This document shows, piece after piece, positions 63,696 through 64,000 of a stretch of DNA of 64,000 nucleotides. The DNA comes from Minicystis rosea (GTDB taxonomy: Bacteria > Myxococcota_A > Polyangia > Polyangiales > Polyangiaceae), in assembly GCA_001931535.1 (NCBI GenBank), contig CP016211.1, forward strand, positions 7,053,703-7,117,702, read 5' to 3'. The translations under genes were made by a program, and so were the position numbers. Numbering within the stretch: position 1 is the first letter of the stretch; every line of letters starts with the position of its first letter. The notes beneath the pieces are model-generated. The model searched no databases and had not been told where the DNA came from. It saw only the letters and a list, made by a program, of their open reading frames with translations.

Positions 63696-64000
63696 GATTC
63701 GCTCCTGATGATCGGTGAGGGACGGGAGCGCCGGCCGGATCGGACCGCGCCGATCCGGGGGCCACGCGTCCGTCGCCGCGTGCGCCGAGACACGCGAGCG
63801 GCGCCGCGAGGACGCTGCGACCACGATGGCCTCGATAGGCGCCCTGGGCTCGTCACCCAGGCGCACGAGAACACCGCGGCTCCACGAGCCGACGACGGTC
63901 GATCCGGCCGACGCTCCAAGGGCGCACGCTGCGCAGACGACGCGGCGTGCGAGCACCGACCGTATGCGCGACATCCGCGCTGGTCAAACCAAATTTTTGT
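63696..64000. other. 305-bp region at window edge
   Basis: Upstream of the secreted-protein gene. No gene or motif was recognised. Confidence 0.3.

Noticed and set aside
1..64000. tRNA, rRNA, IS elements, phage or replication origin
   Set aside because: No cloverleaf-type sequence, transposase, integrase, terminal inverted repeats or origin motifs were recognised on either strand.

Overview
The window is very GC-rich, gene-dense DNA. It carries many secreted lipoproteins with Gly/Ser/Thr-rich linkers, cysteine-rich surface proteins, a TPR-PEGA protein, kelch and papain-like lipoproteins, and many LysR-type regulators. This mix is typical of a large-genome myxobacterium (Polyangiales-like); the assignment is inference from gene content, since no rRNA, tRNA or phylogenetic marker was seen.

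1-6206: the 3' part of a RiPP biosynthetic operon on the + strand. It encodes a LanM-like protein (5' end outside the window) with a DUF4135 dehydratase fold and a metal-site-less cyclase-like C-terminus, a fused ThiF-like/YcaO azoline cyclodehydratase, and a SagB-type azoline dehydrogenase. Lanthipeptide-type and azole-type enzymes in one operon are the most interesting content here. The precursor peptide must lie upstream of the window. 6216-10090: a divergent pair, a PQQ-like beta-propeller protein and a secreted metallophosphoesterase with cysteine-rich repeats.

10266-15206: a minus-strand run of signalling and modification genes (DUF4279, dual-specificity-type phosphatase, SEDS-like membrane protein, an unknown protein, ADP-ribosylglycohydrolase, a broken small gene, a degenerate PP2C-like protein). 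15327-16589: two cysteine-rich lipoproteins. 16883-29000: enzyme and regulator pairs (SDR/WYL, alpha/beta-hydrolase/LysR, quinone oxidoreductase/LysR) mixed with pirin, kelch and small membrane proteins. 28994-34341: surface and lipoprotein genes. 34395-37677: SDR/TetR and GST/LysR divergent pairs with clear inverted-repeat operators. 39089-42171: a di-iron fatty-acid-hydroxylase-type enzyme with its own ferredoxin-flavoprotein reductase and a LysR regulator. 43056-43979: CcmH-like and CusF-like proteins. 44274-49669: a small Cys-rich lipoprotein, alcohol dehydrogenase, AraC, and LysR/aldo-keto reductase. 49697-55212: metzincin protease, a 42-bp tandem repeat array between convergent genes, a GST and a lipoprotein. 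55383-59134: a MutS-like ATPase pair and an ArsR/SRPBCC operon with a palindromic operator. 59618-63695: a papain-like lipoprotein protease and two further secreted proteins.

At least seven single-base-type frameshifts interrupt otherwise well-conserved genes (about 14.3, 15.65, 27.0, 32.8, 33.5, 36.2 and 46.7 kb), mostly in GC-rich stretches. This looks more like uncorrected assembly indels than wholesale gene decay, so the genes marked 'pseudogene' should be read with that in mind.
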